Below are positions 13,492-21,151 of a DNA stretch of 24,017 nt, piece after piece. Below the pieces are notes generated by a model, which saw nothing but the letters and a program-made list of their open reading frames with translations, ran no database searches and was not told the origin of the DNA. Within the stretch, counting starts at the first letter, position 1. The number at the start of each line of letters is the position of its first letter. Source of the DNA: Holophagaceae bacterium UBA1801 (GTDB lineage Bacteria > Acidobacteriota > Holophagae > Holophagales > Holophagaceae); contig DCFP01000028.1 of NCBI GenBank assembly GCA_002319925.1, positions 928-24,944 of the forward strand. The letters are read 5' to 3'. A program made the position numbers and the translations under genes.

Positions 13492-15291
13492 ATGCCCACC
13501 CTGATTCCCAATCCGACTCGGATCCTGTTTTTCACGGGCAAGGGCGGCGTCGGTAAGACCTCTGCCGCTTGCGCCACAGCCATCCACCTGGCAGAGGCTG
13601 GCAAACGGGTCCTGCTCGTGAGCACAGATCCGGCCTCAAACCTCGATGAAGTCTTGGGCCTCCGCTTGTCCTCGGCACCCCAGCCCGTACCTGGAGTAGC
13701 TCATCTCGAAGCCCTCAACATCGATCCCGAGCAAGCTGCCAGGGACTACCGCGAACGAATGGTGGGGCCGGTGCGCGGATTGCTGCCTCCCGCCGTCATC
13801 GCCAGCATGGAGGAACAACTTTCCGGTGCCTGCACCATGGAAATCGCGGCATTCGACGAATTCTCGAAGCTGCTGGGTGATCCAGCTTCTACGGCGGGCT
13901 ACGACCACCTGCTTTTCGACACCGCACCCACGGGGCATACGCTCCGGCTCTTGGAGCTGCCTGCAGCGTGGTCCAGCTTCATCGAGACCAATGTGGGCGG
14001 GACATCTTGCCTTGGCCCCCTGTCGGGCTTGAAAGCCCAGAAGACGCTCTATGCCGCATCAAACGAGGCGCTCCGGGACGGAAGCCGCACCACGCTCGTG
14101 CTGGTGGCCCGCCCGGACACTCCCTCTCTCAGAGAAGCCGAGCGGACTCGCGGGGAGTTAGCTCAACTGGGAGTTTGCAACGTCTACCTGCTCCTAAACG
14201 GGATCTTCCGTGCCACAGACCGGCAGGACGCTGTGGCTGTGGCCATGGAAAGACAGGCCGAGAAGTCGCTTGGGACGATCCCAGAGGGTCTTCGCAACCT
14301 GCCGCGTACGGAGGTGCCTTTGCTCCCCTATGGACTTGTGGGGATCGAGGCCCTGAAGACGATGGGCACTGCAAGCGCGCTCCCGCGCCTGCTCGACCCC
14401 CTTACCGACCAAGAGCGGAGCCAATTCCAGGATCTCGATGCCCTGGTTGGGCAGATGAGCCAGCGAGGCAGGGGCGTCATCATGACCATGGGCAAGGGTG
14501 GTGTCGGCAAGACCAGCCTTGCCGTTCGGATCGCGATCGGGCTTGCGAAGGGCGGGCTTCCGGTGACCCTCACGACCACGGACCCGGCCGCCCACGTCGA
14601 ACAGGCGCTGGGAGAGCGACCGCCCACACTCACGGTGACGCGCATCGATCCCGAGGCCGAGACCCAACGCTACACCCAGGAGGTCCTCGCGAACGCCGGA
14701 AAGGATCTGGATGCCAAAGGCCGGGCGCTCCTGGAGGAGGATTTGCGATCCCCCTGTACTGAGGAAATCGCAGTGTTCCGGGCGTTCGCCGAAACCGTAG
14801 CGCAGGGAGAGGACCGGTTTGTCGTCATTGATACCGCGCCCACGGGGCACACGATCCTGCTACTGGATGCCGCCGAGGCCTACCACCGCGAGGTGCTGAA
14901 GAAGGCCAGCGACGCGCCCGAGGCCGTCCGGAACCTTTTGCCCCGTCTGAGGGACACTTCGCACACGAGCATCCTCCTCGTCACCCTGCCCGAGGCAACG
15001 CCCATTCATGAGGCCATGCAACTGGAGCGCGATCTCGAGCGCGCCGACATCCACCCCTTCGCCTGGGTGGTCAACCAGAGCCTGACACCACTTACCGTGA
15101 AGGATCCCATCCTCAAATCGCGCCAAGGCTGCGAGGCGATCCATCTCCGAGAACTTGCTGCGCATGCCACCAGGATCGTCTTGGAGCCTTGGAATGCAGC
15201 GTGGGATGGCACACACCGTGGAGAAGGCCTCCCGAACGACGAGACTGCTTCTTCCCAACAAAACAAACGCATCCAGGAAATTAGCCTATAA
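13492..15291 (+). CDS. arsA: Arsenical pump-driving ATPase ArsA (two-domain)
   Basis: 599 residues, the normal length for a two-domain ArsA. Half 1 has Walker A GKGGVGKT (residues 16-23) and the DTAPTGHTLRLLELP signature. Half 2 repeats them from residue 334 (GKGGVGKT) with DTAPTGHTILLLD. The three metalloid-binding cysteines appear at 114 (GACTMEI), 173 (TSCLGPL) and 422 (SPCTEEI), almost the same numbering as the E. coli plasmid enzyme (113, 172, 422). ArsA hydrolyses ATP to drive an As(III)/Sb(III) membrane pump. It starts three bases after copy 2 stops. No ArsB or Acr3 pump gene lies in the window. Confidence 0.96.
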   Translation: MPTLIPNPTRILFFTGKGGVGKTSAACATAIHLAEAGKRVLLVSTDPASNLDEVLGLRLSSAPQPVPGVAHLEALNIDPEQAARDYRERMVGPVRGLLPPAVIASMEEQLSGACTMEIAAFDEFSKLLGDPASTAGYDHLLFDTAPTGHTLRLLELPAAWSSFIETNVGGTSCLGPLSGLKAQKTLYAASNEALRDGSRTTLVLVARPDTPSLREAERTRGELAQLGVCNVYLLLNGIFRATDRQDAVAVAMERQAEKSLGTIPEGLRNLPRTEVPLLPYGLVGIEALKTMGTASALPRLLDPLTDQERSQFQDLDALVGQMSQRGRGVIMTMGKGGVGKTSLAVRIAIGLAKGGLPVTLTTTDPAAHVEQALGERPPTLTVTRIDPEAETQRYTQEVLANAGKDLDAKGRALLEEDLRSPCTEEIAVFRAFAETVAQGEDRFVVIDTAPTGHTILLLDAAEAYHREVLKKASDAPEAVRNLLPRLRDTSHTSILLVTLPEATPIHEAMQLERDLERADIHPFAWVVNQSLTPLTVKDPILKSRQGCEAIHLRELAAHATRIVLEPWNAAWDGTHRGEGLPNDETASSQQNKRIQEISL

Positions 15292-15302
15292 GGAGCCGCT
15301 TC

Positions 15303-15605
15303 ATGTTGCAGATCACCGTCAATGCCATCGAGGAATTCAAACACCTCCTCATGACAAAGGGCAAGGAAGGGAAAGCCATCCGGATCTTCACCATGGGCAG
15401 CGGGTGTTGTGGACCTGCCGTAGGCATGGATTTCGTCGATGAAGACCAAGGTGATGACATCGCCCTGGAGCAGGATGGCGTTCGATTCTGCATTGAGAAG
15501 AAAGCCTCCACCGCGCTGGACGAGATGACCATTGATTACGTCAGGAGCGGTGAACAGAAAGGTTTTACAGTCAAGAATCCCGCAGGCGGCGGATGCTGCG
15601 GTTGA
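15303..15605 (+). CDS. IscA/HesB-like protein with paired cysteines
   Basis: 100 residues with the HesB/IscA-type fold pattern: an initial helix, beta strands around GSGCCGPAVGM, then ALEQDGVRFCIEKKAS and an ending GFTVKNP plus GGGCCG. Conventional IscA uses three cysteines (one internal plus CGC near the end). Here there are five, arranged as Cys35-36, Cys63 and Cys98-99. AAGGAG overlaps the ArsA stop just before ATG 15303. IscA-type proteins carry Fe or Fe-S clusters. The vicinal cysteines also suit As(III), so a repair or sequestration role in arsenic stress is plausible (inference). Confidence 0.82.
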   Translation: MLQITVNAIEEFKHLLMTKGKEGKAIRIFTMGSGCCGPAVGMDFVDEDQGDDIALEQDGVRFCIEKKASTALDEMTIDYVRSGEQKGFTVKNPAGGGCCG

Positions 15606-15615
15606 GGAGGACAAA

Positions 15616-16185
15616 ATGAAAATTCGTGTGTTTGATCCACCCATGTGTTGTTCGACGGGCGTCTGCGGGCCCTCGGTGGATCCGGAACTCGTGCGTTTTG
15701 CGGCTGACTTGGATTGGCTGAAAACCCAAGGCGTGGACATCGAACGATTCAATCTATCCCAGCAACCCTTCGAGTTCACCAGTGATCCAGACGTCCATTC
15801 AGCCTTGCAGACAGGAGGTGTGGACGTTCTGCCGATCGTAAAAGCTGGGGGGAGCATTCAGATTCAGGGAGGCTATCCGAGTCGAGAACAACTAGCGGTC
15901 TGGGCTGAAGTAGAGGCTCCGGCTCCGAGCATCTACAACGAAGCCGTCGCCGAACTTGTGGCCATCGGTGCCGCCATTGTTTCGAACTGCGAGCCTTGCT
16001 TCCGGGCCCACTTCGATCGAGCGCGCAAACTGGGTGTGTCCAAAGAAGACATGATGCGCGCGGTCATGACCGCTCAGAGCGTCAAGGAGGTCCCGGCCAA
16101 ATCCGTTTTTGGGCTCGCAGAGCGGTATCTCCAAGGTAAGCATGCAGCCGCTGATGCGAGCCGAACGACCATTCAACGGGACTGA
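15616..16185 (+). CDS. arsD: ArsD arsenic metallochaperone fused to a CMD/AhpD-like domain
   Basis: 189 residues. Residues 1-100 match ArsD: MKIRVFDPPMCCSTGVCGPS carries the Cys11-Cys12 and Cys17 As(III) site, with DVLPIVKAGG and GGYPSREQL following. Residues 105-175 are a CMD/AhpD-like domain with CXXC at Cys125-Cys128 (SNCEPCF), strongly like the stand-alone protein at 965-1249. ArsD passes As(III) from thiols to ArsA. A built-in dithiol domain could supply electrons or load arsenite. GAGGAGG precedes ATG 15616. The C-terminal pair CC (118-119), seen in some ArsD proteins, is missing. Confidence 0.92.
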   Translation: MKIRVFDPPMCCSTGVCGPSVDPELVRFAADLDWLKTQGVDIERFNLSQQPFEFTSDPDVHSALQTGGVDVLPIVKAGGSIQIQGGYPSREQLAVWAEVEAPAPSIYNEAVAELVAIGAAIVSNCEPCFRAHFDRARKLGVSKEDMMRAVMTAQSVKEVPAKSVFGLAERYLQGKHAAADASRTTIQRD

Positions 16186-16214
16186 ACGACGAACACATTC
16201 AATGGGGCGCAAGT

Positions 16215-17306
16215 ATGCGAGATATTCTGTCCACGCTGGAAACATGGCGATCCCATGGCGAGCAGATCGCAATCGGAACGGTGATCGAAACATGGGGATC
16301 AGCCCCTCGGCAAGTCGGAGCCAAGCTCGCCGTGACCTTGAATGGCGGGATCGCGGGGTCCGTGAGCGCGGGCTGCGTGGAGAATGCGGTCATCGAAGCC
16401 GCCCAAATTTCCATACGTTCTGGTATCCCGCGTTTGTTGACCTTCGGTGTTTCTAAGCAGTCAGCTCTTGACGTAGGGTTGACCTGCGGAGGAACCATTA
16501 GAGTATTCGTGGAACCGTTCACAGCCTACTCCTGCGTCTACGATCATATGAAAAAGAGCCTCGATGAGAGAGCGCCCATCGCGGTGATCAGCGTTCTCGA
16601 TGGACCGGCGGAGCTTCTGAACCATAAGCTAGCCGTTTTCGAAAACGGACACACCGAAGGTGATTTGGATCTGGGCGACCAGCTGCAGTCTGTGGTTGGG
16701 CAATCGCTTGAACGCTTACCTAATCAGTCCGGTGGCGTGATCGAGGCGGCCGGGCTCACGCTTTTCGCCGACATTCTTCCGCGCATGCCGCGTTTGATCA
16801 TCGTGGGAGCCGTTCACATCGCCGAATTCCTGGTGCCAATGACCACTCTTGCGGAATTCGAAATCATCCTCGTGGATCCTCGTACAGCCTTCGCCACCTC
16901 CGACCGTTTCCCGTCGGTCAAAACGATTCTCACACAATGGCCCGACGAGGCTTTGAAGGCCCTGAACCTCGATGAAGATTCCTACGTGGTCGTCATCACC
17001 CATGATCAAAAAATCGACGATCCAGCTCTTCGAGTTGCCCTAGCTAGTAAAGCCCGTTACGTGGGCGCGCTTGGAAGCAGACGCTCCAATCAACAGCGCC
17101 TGGAACGCCTAAGCGAAGCAGGTGTGCCAGCGCATCAATTGGACCGGCTTCGAGCTCCAATCGGGTTGCCTTTGGGGAATCGGAGCACAGTGGATATCGC
17201 CGTTAGCATCCTGGCTGAATTAGTGCAGGTCCGTAATGGAGCTGGAGGCACGGAGGAAACCCCGACGACGAAAATTCCGGGGCAGCACGCCGGCAACCTC
17301 ATTTAG
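16215..17306 (+). CDS. XdhC/CoxI-family molybdoenzyme maturation protein (orphan)
   Basis: 363 residues. The N-terminal CoxI/XdhC domain shows RQVGAKLAV and AGSVSAGCVENAV (Cys54), then a LTCGGTI segment. The C-terminal Rossmann-like domain holds LIIVGAVHIAEFL, VDPRTAFATSDRFP, VVVITHD and YVGALGSRRS. XdhC proteins bind molybdenum cofactor, add the terminal sulfur ligand and deliver it to xanthine-dehydrogenase-type hydroxylases. No such hydroxylase lies in the window. It sits 29 bp after the ArsD fusion, last in the block, so it may be the end of the ars operon or cargo next to the island edge. The glycine motif VGAVH is degenerate compared with GxGxxx. Confidence 0.87.
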   Translation: MRDILSTLETWRSHGEQIAIGTVIETWGSAPRQVGAKLAVTLNGGIAGSVSAGCVENAVIEAAQISIRSGIPRLLTFGVSKQSALDVGLTCGGTIRVFVEPFTAYSCVYDHMKKSLDERAPIAVISVLDGPAELLNHKLAVFENGHTEGDLDLGDQLQSVVGQSLERLPNQSGGVIEAAGLTLFADILPRMPRLIIVGAVHIAEFLVPMTTLAEFEIILVDPRTAFATSDRFPSVKTILTQWPDEALKALNLDEDSYVVVITHDQKIDDPALRVALASKARYVGALGSRRSNQQRLERLSEAGVPAHQLDRLRAPIGLPLGNRSTVDIAVSILAELVQVRNGAGGTEETPTTKIPGQHAGNLI

Positions 17307-17333
17307 CTCCGTGGCTTTTTCGACGGAATAAGC

Positions 17334-17858
17334 CTACCGGTACCCTGTCTCGTGCGAGCTGTTGATGATCCAGATCAGTCCGCCGCCGCTGTAGCCGTAG
17401 AGCGAGCCGCCCGCGAAAACGAGTCTCCCTTTGCCTTTGTAGATCATTTCGTAGCGGTGGGTATCGGAGCCGTAATAGAAGGGAATCCAGGCCTTCCCGG
17501 TCACATAGGCGCCTTGATCGGTCGGCGCCCCGAGAATGTCGTACACCTGGTGCATGTTCATGCCGATCTGGAGCTTGTCGAACTTGCTCCCTGGGACGGG
17601 TATGCCGACGATCTCGCCGTCGTAGCCGTTGAGACCATGGACCTGCTTGCCCGATCCGGCCTCGACGATCTTGGGATCGATGACCTCGCCCTTTTCGTTG
17701 ATGCCCTTGCGGGATTTTGCTGCGGGCGTGGACGTGGATGCGGAGCTGGGCTGGGGCGCTGAGCTCTTGGCGGGGGTGCTCTCCGTTTGTCCGCAACTGG
17801 CCAGGAACGGCAGTACGGCCAGGGCGAGAATGCTTAGTCTGAAGTTGGTGGCATGCAT
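17334..17858 (-). CDS. BamE/SmpA-like lipoprotein
   Basis: 174 residues. The signal peptide RLSILALAVLPFLASC ends in the lipobox LASC, so the protein should be lipid-anchored after cleavage at Cys. A Ser/Ala/Pro-rich linker follows, then DKLQIGMNMHQVYDILGAPTD, the BamE/SmpA-type motif (GMs..eV...lG.Pt), and a Tyr-rich beta segment to the end. The start at 17858 is set by AAGGAGG just upstream; the open frame continues to 18005 without a signal. It is convergent with XdhC and marks the right flank of the island. A role in envelope assembly is possible but unproven. Confidence 0.85.
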   Translation of the reverse strand: MHATNFRLSILALAVLPFLASCGQTESTPAKSSAPQPSSASTSTPAAKSRKGINEKGEVIDPKIVEAGSGKQVHGLNGYDGEIVGIPVPGSKFDKLQIGMNMHQVYDILGAPTDQGAYVTGKAWIPFYYGSDTHRYEMIYKGKGRLVFAGGSLYGYSGGGLIWIINSSHETGYR

Positions 17859-18101
17859 GTGGCCTCCTTGAGAGGACTGAAAGCGTGAAAGCGCCCTTAT
17901 TGTCGCTTCGGGCTGGCTCAGGAACAATCCCCAGAGTTTCCAGTCAGTGAGGTCTTTGATCCGTGGCGGTGGCTCGAACGAGGAGCGCCTTGCTGCCGTG
18001 GACACGGGGGATACGGGCGGCCTGGATCACTGGCGACAGTGTCCATTCCATGGATCTCTTGCGCACGGATTTGGATCGATCCATGCTGGCTCGTTTTAGC
18101 T

Positions 18102-18653
18102 ATGGTGAAGAACGTGACAGAAACCTTCCTGCAACGGATTCCGACGCTCTCCGAAAGGGAGCTGCTGGACTACCTCCACGGCGCCAGGACATTCAAACCT
18201 GAAGCCGTTGCTGCAGCCTTGTCGGAACTCCAGAGACGGGGTCACGCGTTCACGCCAGCGGAGCTGGAAGCGGTGCGGCACTGGCACGAAAGCCGCGAAC
18301 CGCAGCCCTTCCAGGCGCACGGATTCCTGCGTGACGCGCAAGGGCCAAGGCTTCCCAGGATTCGTCTCGTCTCGGGCCTGATCCTGGCGACGGGGCTTGG
18401 CAGTGCTTTGGTGATCTACTTCCACGCCATCGCGACGGCTAGCCCCGAGTACGAACTGGAGGAATCGAAGGCATACCTGCGCGGCATGGAGGTCATCGGC
18501 GGGAAGGCGAACCTGCTGGGTGCCGAATTCATGCACTGGTTCACGCACCTCTGGCAGGGTGTGAATCTCGCCTACAGCATCGCAGTCATTACGATCCTGC
18601 TGGCCGTCGGTTTCTGGATCATCAACGTCCATGGGCCCGATGCTTCGCGCTGA
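18102..18653 (+). CDS. Hypothetical two-TM membrane protein
   Basis: 183 residues from ATG 18102. The N-terminal 65 residues form helices with LLDYLHGARTFKPEAVAAAL and SELQRRGHAFTPAEL, a pattern that recurs in small membrane proteins where a helical segment precedes TM helices. Hydrophobic helices lie at about residues 88-110 and 155-178. No catalytic motif is visible and I do not recognise the family. It diverges from the lipoprotein gene; the 243-base gap (17859-18101) has TTGGAT and TTTTAG 17 bases apart (18071-18099), a weak promoter candidate. Confidence 0.7.
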   Translation: MVKNVTETFLQRIPTLSERELLDYLHGARTFKPEAVAAALSELQRRGHAFTPAELEAVRHWHESREPQPFQAHGFLRDAQGPRLPRIRLVSGLILATGLGSALVIYFHAIATASPEYELEESKAYLRGMEVIGGKANLLGAEFMHWFTHLWQGVNLAYSIAVITILLAVGFWIINVHGPDASR

Positions 18654-18683
18654 GCGTGCCACCGGGCACCAAGATTCGGGAAA

Positions 18684-18962
18684 CTACTGGCGCTTCTTGC
18701 GTGTGGGTGCCGGTCTGGTGACCCGTTCTTCGTAGTCCTGCCGGAAGGCGATGGCCAGCGCCCGGATCTCCCGTTCGCGTTTCTTGGTGGGCGAGACGCC
18801 CACGTAGAAGTGCTTGATCCGGGTCTGATTGCGTTCTTTGTAGACAACCTGGTACTCGAGATAGGGGGAGCGTTCGCCCTCGGGATACTGGCGCCAGGTA
18901 CACGAGACGCCCGCGGGAAGGCCGTTCTGCTTGTTGGATTGGGGTTTGGAACGGATGGCCAT
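18684..18962 (-). CDS. Small basic protein, AP2-like DNA-binding fold possible
   Basis: 92 residues, rich in Arg/Lys at both ends (MAIRSKPQSNK and TRKKRQ). The middle reads GVSCTWRQYPEGE, a short YLEYQVVY strand, RIKHFYVGV and a helix EREIRALAIAFRQDYEE. This order of three strands and a helix is like the AP2/integrase N-terminal DNA-binding fold, but similarity is by eye only. ATG 18962 is preceded by GGAG at a good distance. It is convergent with the two-TM protein gene. The 184 bases from 18963 to 19146 on its upstream side contain no recognisable gene. Confidence 0.55.
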   Translation of the reverse strand: MAIRSKPQSNKQNGLPAGVSCTWRQYPEGERSPYLEYQVVYKERNQTRIKHFYVGVSPTKKREREIRALAIAFRQDYEERVTRPAPTRKKRQ

Positions 18963-19146
18963 GGCATCTCCAGGATACGTTCTATCGTCAAAACCCGGGG
19001 GAAGGTTCAATTTGCCGGATCTCGATTAATCCGATGCGAGCGCAGCGCCGTTGTTGCTGTCTCTATCCATTCATCGCTCGGGTGCGGAGAACTTTCAGTG
19101 TGGACGGCATCAAGGCGAAAGATGCCGGCATGGTCTCAGGAATGGC

Positions 19147-20403
19147 TCAAGCGAAGAATTCGGCAAAGGCGTCAAACACATTCCGGAATGCTTGATCCAC
19201 GGGTCCGCGCAGACCTTCGATCGCGGGGAAGGGGTCCTCGTGCTGACAGGGGTACGGAAACTCCATCGTGTCCACGCGTACTGGGATATCCCGGTGGGAA
19301 CCCTGCAAGGTGTTGATCACTTCATAGGGAGGGATGACGGAGTCCTGCTCCAGGGTGATCGCCATCAAGCGGGGCGCCATCGCGGTGAACTGGGCTTCCC
19401 GTTCCTTGCGCATGACGCCGTAGTTCAGCATCCGGCGGAAATTCATTCCCTCGGGATGCGCCTCGCCGAGGTAATGGCGCAGGCGGGCGTCCCGCTGGAG
19501 ATGGCTCTCGAGGTGCTCCACGACGTAGGAATACAGCGCGACGTTGGATTCGCTGTCCAGGATGAATTTCGACACCGGCGATATGCGGTTGAACACCGCG
19601 CCCCCGCAGAACATGCCGAGCCGGGCGTGCTCCAGGAGGCCTCCAGGATTCGTCATCATGAGGACCTGGGCCAGGAAGCAGCCGATGGAGTAGCCGAAGA
19701 TGTCCACGATGGCCTCTGGCGCGATGAGCGGATGGCGGTTCTCGCGGATTTGGGACAGGAGTTGCAACACATCGCAGTAGGTCTGCAGTCCGGACCAGAT
19801 GAAGCGCTGGGGGCGCGCCTGCAAGCGGGTGCTGATCGCGGCGTTGGACAGGGAAGATGCGATGGTCGCGGGGAATACCCTCCGCCGCTGTTCGCTGGCG
19901 CGGTGCATGAGCCGGTGGTCGCTCCACTCCAGCGGCGCGCGGTTCATGTGGAAGGCGATGGGAAAGAGCACTACGGCCTTGCCCGTGGCCGTCGCCAGGC
20001 GATGAGCCCAAGGCAGGTACTTGTGCCAGTGCTTCTCGTTGAAGCCGTGGAAGAGGAACAACACCTCTTCCGCTTTGGCGTCTGGCCTGGCATGGAACAC
20101 GGAGTATGCGAACTCCCGGTTCTCGTGGACCCTGGAATCGTGCACATCCAGGATCTCGGCCATGGTGCCCGTGCCGTTGGAGAACACATCGGGTTCGCAA
20201 GCGATGTCGCCGTGATGGGCGCATCGGTAGTGATCCTCGCCGGGCAGCAGATCAGCGCTGGCAGAGCGGAAAACCAGGCGGGAAACCTGCAAGCCATCCT
20301 GGAGCCGCACCTGGTCCTGGTCGGGCTGGACCGTTTTCTTCAGGTAGCTATGCAGTTCCAGGTAGTCCATGGTGCTCTGCCGCGAAATTGATTCGGAGCC
20401 CAT
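19147..20403 (-). CDS. DUF6051-like alpha/beta hydrolase
   Basis: 418 residues. VLFLFHGFNEKHWHKY (near residue 119) is a typical oxyanion strand-turn, and IFGYSIGCFLAQ (237-245) contains the nucleophile elbow GYSIG with Ser239. A late Asp/His pair (QHEDPFP) may complete the triad. The overall length and NRAPLEWSDHRLMH insertion agree with my memory of DUF6051. The substrate is unknown. The start could be 20403 or MDYLELHS at 20370; neither has a strong ribosome site. The opposite strand carries a longer open frame (446 codons) that is judged a shadow. Confidence 0.82.
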   Translation of the reverse strand: MGSESISRQSTMDYLELHSYLKKTVQPDQDQVRLQDGLQVSRLVFRSASADLLPGEDHYRCAHHGDIACEPDVFSNGTGTMAEILDVHDSRVHENREFAYSVFHARPDAKAEEVLFLFHGFNEKHWHKYLPWAHRLATATGKAVVLFPIAFHMNRAPLEWSDHRLMHRASEQRRRVFPATIASSLSNAAISTRLQARPQRFIWSGLQTYCDVLQLLSQIRENRHPLIAPEAIVDIFGYSIGCFLAQVLMMTNPGGLLEHARLGMFCGGAVFNRISPVSKFILDSESNVALYSYVVEHLESHLQRDARLRHYLGEAHPEGMNFRRMLNYGVMRKEREAQFTAMAPRLMAITLEQDSVIPPYEVINTLQGSHRDIPVRVDTMEFPYPCQHEDPFPAIEGLRGPVDQAFRNVFDAFAEFFA

Positions 20404-20528
20404 GGTAGCGCTGCTGTGGAGCGGGGATGCCTGTTCTTCAGATTCTCAAGGTTATTTCGCGCATCCCTTGAACCAATTCGTGCTCCATCCCGCTGGTAGT
20501 CTGAAAATAGGAACGGGGGATCCCTACG

Positions 20529-20834
20529 ATGAGCAGACTGGCGTTGATGGTGAACATCGAGATTGAACCTGCAATGAAAGTGGAGGTCCTTCGCGCACTG
20601 TTGGCCCACCGAGACCGCTGCCTCCGCGATGAGCCGGGAACCCTGCAGTTCGAGGTGCTCGTCCCCGCGGAGGATCCATCCAGGATTTTCCTCTTCGAGC
20701 TCTACGCGAGCAGCGACGCCTATCAGGCCCACGCCCAGGGCGCCAGCATCGCCACTTATCGCGCGGCAGTGGGGAGCAAGATCACGAAGATCACAGCCCA
20801 CAAATGCGCGCTGGGGAACGAACTACGCGCCTGA
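20529..20834 (+). CDS. Antibiotic biosynthesis monooxygenase (ABM/YgiN-type) family protein
   Basis: 101 residues forming one ferredoxin-like ABM domain. It has a strand LALMVNIEIEP, a helix ALLAHRDRCLRDEPGTLQFEV, then RIFLFELYASSDAYQAHAQG and SIATYRAAVG. Members are small dimeric quinol or heme-type monooxygenases, or just stress proteins. ACGGGGGA before ATG 20529 is a usable ribosome site. It diverges from the hydrolase gene across 125 bases. No partner gene hints at the substrate. Confidence 0.85.
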   Translation: MSRLALMVNIEIEPAMKVEVLRALLAHRDRCLRDEPGTLQFEVLVPAEDPSRIFLFELYASSDAYQAHAQGASIATYRAAVGSKITKITAHKCALGNELRA

Positions 20835-21064
20835 GTTGATCGGCGCGCGAAGCCAAGGTCTTCCCTGCACCGGTACCGCTTTCCTTGACGTTGCAAAAGG
20901 GACCCCTCCGACGATCGTCCGTACCCAGCCAATCTCCTGCTGGCTTGGTCTTGAGCCCTCGGACTTGGTTCCGTTGAACTCTAGAGGCGATGGGCCCTGA
21001 TGCCAGGAATAGACGAGACGGTCGCCCGCCGCTTGCAGCAGTCAATATCGAAAGTATCTCTGAT
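20835..21064. other. Noncoding stretch upstream of the TetR control region
   Basis: Together with the operator region this makes a 317-base gap before the tetR start. Open frames cross it on both strands, but none has a ribosome site or recognisable protein sequence. Apart from a weak 5-bp inverted repeat near 20938-20956 I see nothing in it. Confidence 0.5.
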
Positions 21065-21129
21065 TGACCCATATTGATCGATCGATCAATATGGGTCAGA
21101 CGTGAATTGATTGATCAATCAATTCACGT
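21065..21129. promoter_or_regulatory. Two tandem perfect palindromes, probable TetR operators
   Basis: Bases 21065-21098 are a perfect 34-bp palindrome (half: TGACCCATATTGATCGA). Bases 21100-21129 are a perfect 30-bp palindrome (half: ACGTGAATTGATTGA), one base further on. Both centre on TTGAT-like halves and lie 23-87 bases upstream of the tetR ATG. TTGACC at 21064-21069 lies at the edge of the first and could be a -35. A dimeric TetR regulator repressing its own efflux operon is the natural reading. Confidence 0.75.
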
Positions 21130-21151
21130 TTTCGTTACCCGGAGATTCCCC

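Noticed and set aside
13968..14850. Long frames in other phases of arsA (13968-14762 plus, 14194-14850 minus)
   Set aside because: They are shadows of a GC-rich coding region; the ArsA frame carries all Walker and cysteine motifs.
17250..17272. Partial match to the tRNA-tail repeat (CGGAGGAAACCCC) near the right island edge, as a possible attachment site
   Set aside because: It is short, imperfect and inside the XdhC coding region; similarity ends after about 13 bases.
19051..20391. 446-codon plus-strand frame, longer than the hydrolase gene it opposes
   Set aside because: Its product has no hydrolase or other fold motifs, while the minus strand encodes GYSIG and other alpha/beta hydrolase features over its whole length.
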